Source: Caldilineales bacterium
GTDB lineage: Bacteria; Chloroflexota; Anaerolineae; JAAEKA01
NCBI GenBank assembly: GCA_021463315.1
Contig: JAJTXO010000203.1
Span: 1 to 6,899, forward strand
Length of the DNA stretch: 6,899 bases
Direction: 5' to 3'
Part shown: one piece after another, positions 6,056 to 6,899 of the stretch
How positions within the stretch are numbered: the stretch's first letter is position 1
How the letters are laid out: every line of letters starts with the position of its first letter
Translations under genes and position numbers: made by a program
The notes under the pieces: generated by a model
Told to the model about the DNA's origin: nothing
Databases searched by the model: none
The model's input: the letters and a program-made list of their open reading frames with translations, nothing else

Positions 6056-6812
6056 TCCCCGCGGCTTCATCCTGCCCGGCGGCCCGCTGGGCGTGCTGTT
6101 GATCCACGGCTTCACCGGCGCGCCCACGGAGATGCGTCTGCTGGCCGACGATCTCCACGGGCGCGGGATGACCGTCGCCGCGCCGCTGCTGCCCGGCCAC
6201 GGCACCTCGGTGCAGGAGATGAACCGCAGCCGCTGGCAGGAGTGGACGGCCTGCGTCGAGCAGGCGCTGGCCGAGCTGCGCGGCCGCTGCTCCGCGCTCT
6301 TCGTGGGCGGGCTGTCCATGGGCTCGCTGCTGACGCTCTATCTGGCCGCTCGCCATCCGGATCTGGCCGGCGCCATGGCCTACGCGCCCGCGTTGAAGAT
6401 CTCCGACTGGCGGCTGCCCATGACCCATGTGTTGAAATATGTGCTGCCCAGCATCGCCAAGGGGGACAGCTATTACCAGGACTTCACCGATCCCGGCGCG
6501 GTGCAGCACATCTGGAGCTACGACGCCAACCCGATCGCGGCCGGCGCGCAGTTGGACAGCCTGCGCCGCGCGGTGGAGCGTCTGCTGCCGCAGATTGTTT
6601 GCCCGCTGCTGGTGGTGCATAGCACCCTGGACCCCACCATCCGCATGGACAGCGCGCTGGCCATCTGCGACGGCGTCAGCACCCCGCCGGCCGACGTGAC
6701 CCTGCTGACGCTGCACAACTCTGGCCACAACCTGCTGGTGGACAGCGAATGGCAGTTCGTGGCCGAGCAGACCGCCCGCTTCATCTATAAGTACCTGGAG
6801 TCATCTCAATAG
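6033..6812 (+). CDS. Alpha/beta hydrolase, carboxylesterase/monoacylglycerol lipase-like
   Basis: This 259-residue enzyme has the alpha/beta hydrolase fold and resembles the small bacterial carboxylesterases (Est30 of Geobacillus) and the monoacylglycerol lipase of Bacillus sp. H257, which cleave short- to medium-chain esters or monoglycerides. The oxyanion-loop motif HGFTG is at residues 25-29. PLLPGHG (51-57) follows, then the nucleophile elbow GLSMG (93-97) with Ser95. The acid is Asp200 in HSTLDPTI, and the base is His232 in NSGHN. A lid or cap region spans about 120-190. There is no signal peptide, so it is cytosolic. Length is normal (about 250). It overlaps the upstream thioesterase gene by 23 bp, which suggests translational coupling and a shared role in fatty acyl turnover. 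The exact substrate is unknown. Two palindromes follow the stop codon, but no canonical terminator is seen before the window ends. Confidence 0.9.
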   Translation: MPRQPHLDPRGFILPGGPLGVLLIHGFTGAPTEMRLLADDLHGRGMTVAAPLLPGHGTSVQEMNRSRWQEWTACVEQALAELRGRCSALFVGGLSMGSLLTLYLAARHPDLAGAMAYAPALKISDWRLPMTHVLKYVLPSIAKGDSYYQDFTDPGAVQHIWSYDANPIAAGAQLDSLRRAVERLLPQIVCPLLVVHSTLDPTIRMDSALAICDGVSTPPADVTLLTLHNSGHNLLVDSEWQFVAEQTARFIYKYLESSQ

Positions 6813-6818
6813 AGGGGG

Positions 6819-6835
6819 AAGACTTCCGAAGTCTT
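6819..6835. repeat. Perfect palindrome after the hydrolase gene (copy 1)
   Basis: AAGACTTC and GAAGTCTT (6819-6826 and 6828-6835) flank a single C. It starts 7 nt after the hydrolase stop codon. As RNA it would need part of the stem as a loop, and there is no T-run, so it is at best a weak 3' end structure. Its 15-base core returns at 6870-6884. Confidence 0.8.
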
Positions 6836-6869
6836 ATGGACTGTGAGCCCGTTTTGAACAAACCTGCGC

Positions 6870-6884
6870 AGACTTCGGAAGTCT
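6870..6884. repeat. Perfect palindrome, copy 2 in opposite orientation
   Basis: AGACTTC and GAAGTCT flank a central G. The central base shows that this copy is the exact reverse complement of the core of the copy at 6819-6835, so the two form an inverted pair about 50 bp apart. Together they could pair as a longer-range stem in RNA. Two copies so close point to a dispersed intergenic repeat family. Confidence 0.8.
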
Positions 6885-6899
6885 CGACCCCGGTTTATT

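Noticed and set aside
167..6728. Long antisense open frames (for example 167-1195, 2476-3825, 3569-4606 and 4763-6319 on the minus strand)
   Set aside because: High G+C content leaves few stops opposite real genes. These frames are rich in Arg, Gln, His, Gly and Ala, show no domains, and lie opposite well-identified proteins.
6819..6884. Intrinsic terminator for the hydrolase gene
   Set aside because: The palindromes have no room for a proper loop and no T-run follows either one. They are kept as repeats only.

Overview
The window is about 65% G+C and carries six genes, all on the + strand, with short gaps full of palindromic repeats. The LDH-like malate dehydrogenase, the DUF1385 membrane protein, the two-domain acyl-ACP thioesterase and the intergenic palindrome families together suggest a Chloroflexota bacterium (Anaerolineae/Caldilineae-like). 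That assignment is inferred from protein flavour and repeat style; no rRNA or other marker is present to settle it.

Layout. Positions 1-250 hold no convincing gene. They contain a 42-bp element repeated 125 bp apart, plus two hairpins. A near-consensus promoter (255-283) then drives a DUF1385 (YqhQ-like) integral membrane protein (311-1267). A 181-bp gap with a perfect 11-bp dyad leads to malate dehydrogenase, mdh (1449-2375). That gene ends in a textbook intrinsic terminator (2398-2438). A second promoter (2460-2489) lies so close to the era start codon that the transcript is probably leaderless. The era GTPase gene (2497-3513) is followed after 34 bp by an MFS transporter (3548-4990), probably in the same operon. 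A 165-bp gap with a 37-bp-period tandem repeat separates this from a thioesterase (5156-6055) whose last 23 bases overlap the start of an alpha/beta hydrolase gene (6033-6812). The window ends in two copies of a short palindrome.

How the genes work together. There are at least three transcription blocks: DUF1385 (perhaps reading on into mdh), era-MFS, and thioesterase-hydrolase. Mdh serves central carbon metabolism and Era serves 30S ribosome assembly; they are neighbours without an obvious functional link. The last two genes form the clearest functional pair: one hydrolyses acyl thioesters and the other is closest to carboxylesterase/monoacylglycerol lipase enzymes, which suggests fatty-acid release or turnover.

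This is mostly ordinary housekeeping DNA. I see no defence system, mobile element, CRISPR array or RNA gene. The points of interest are regulatory and structural: a likely leaderless era mRNA, the dyad before mdh, the coupled lipid-enzyme pair, an HxxEH motif in the DUF1385 protein, and a different palindromic repeat family in each of three gene gaps.
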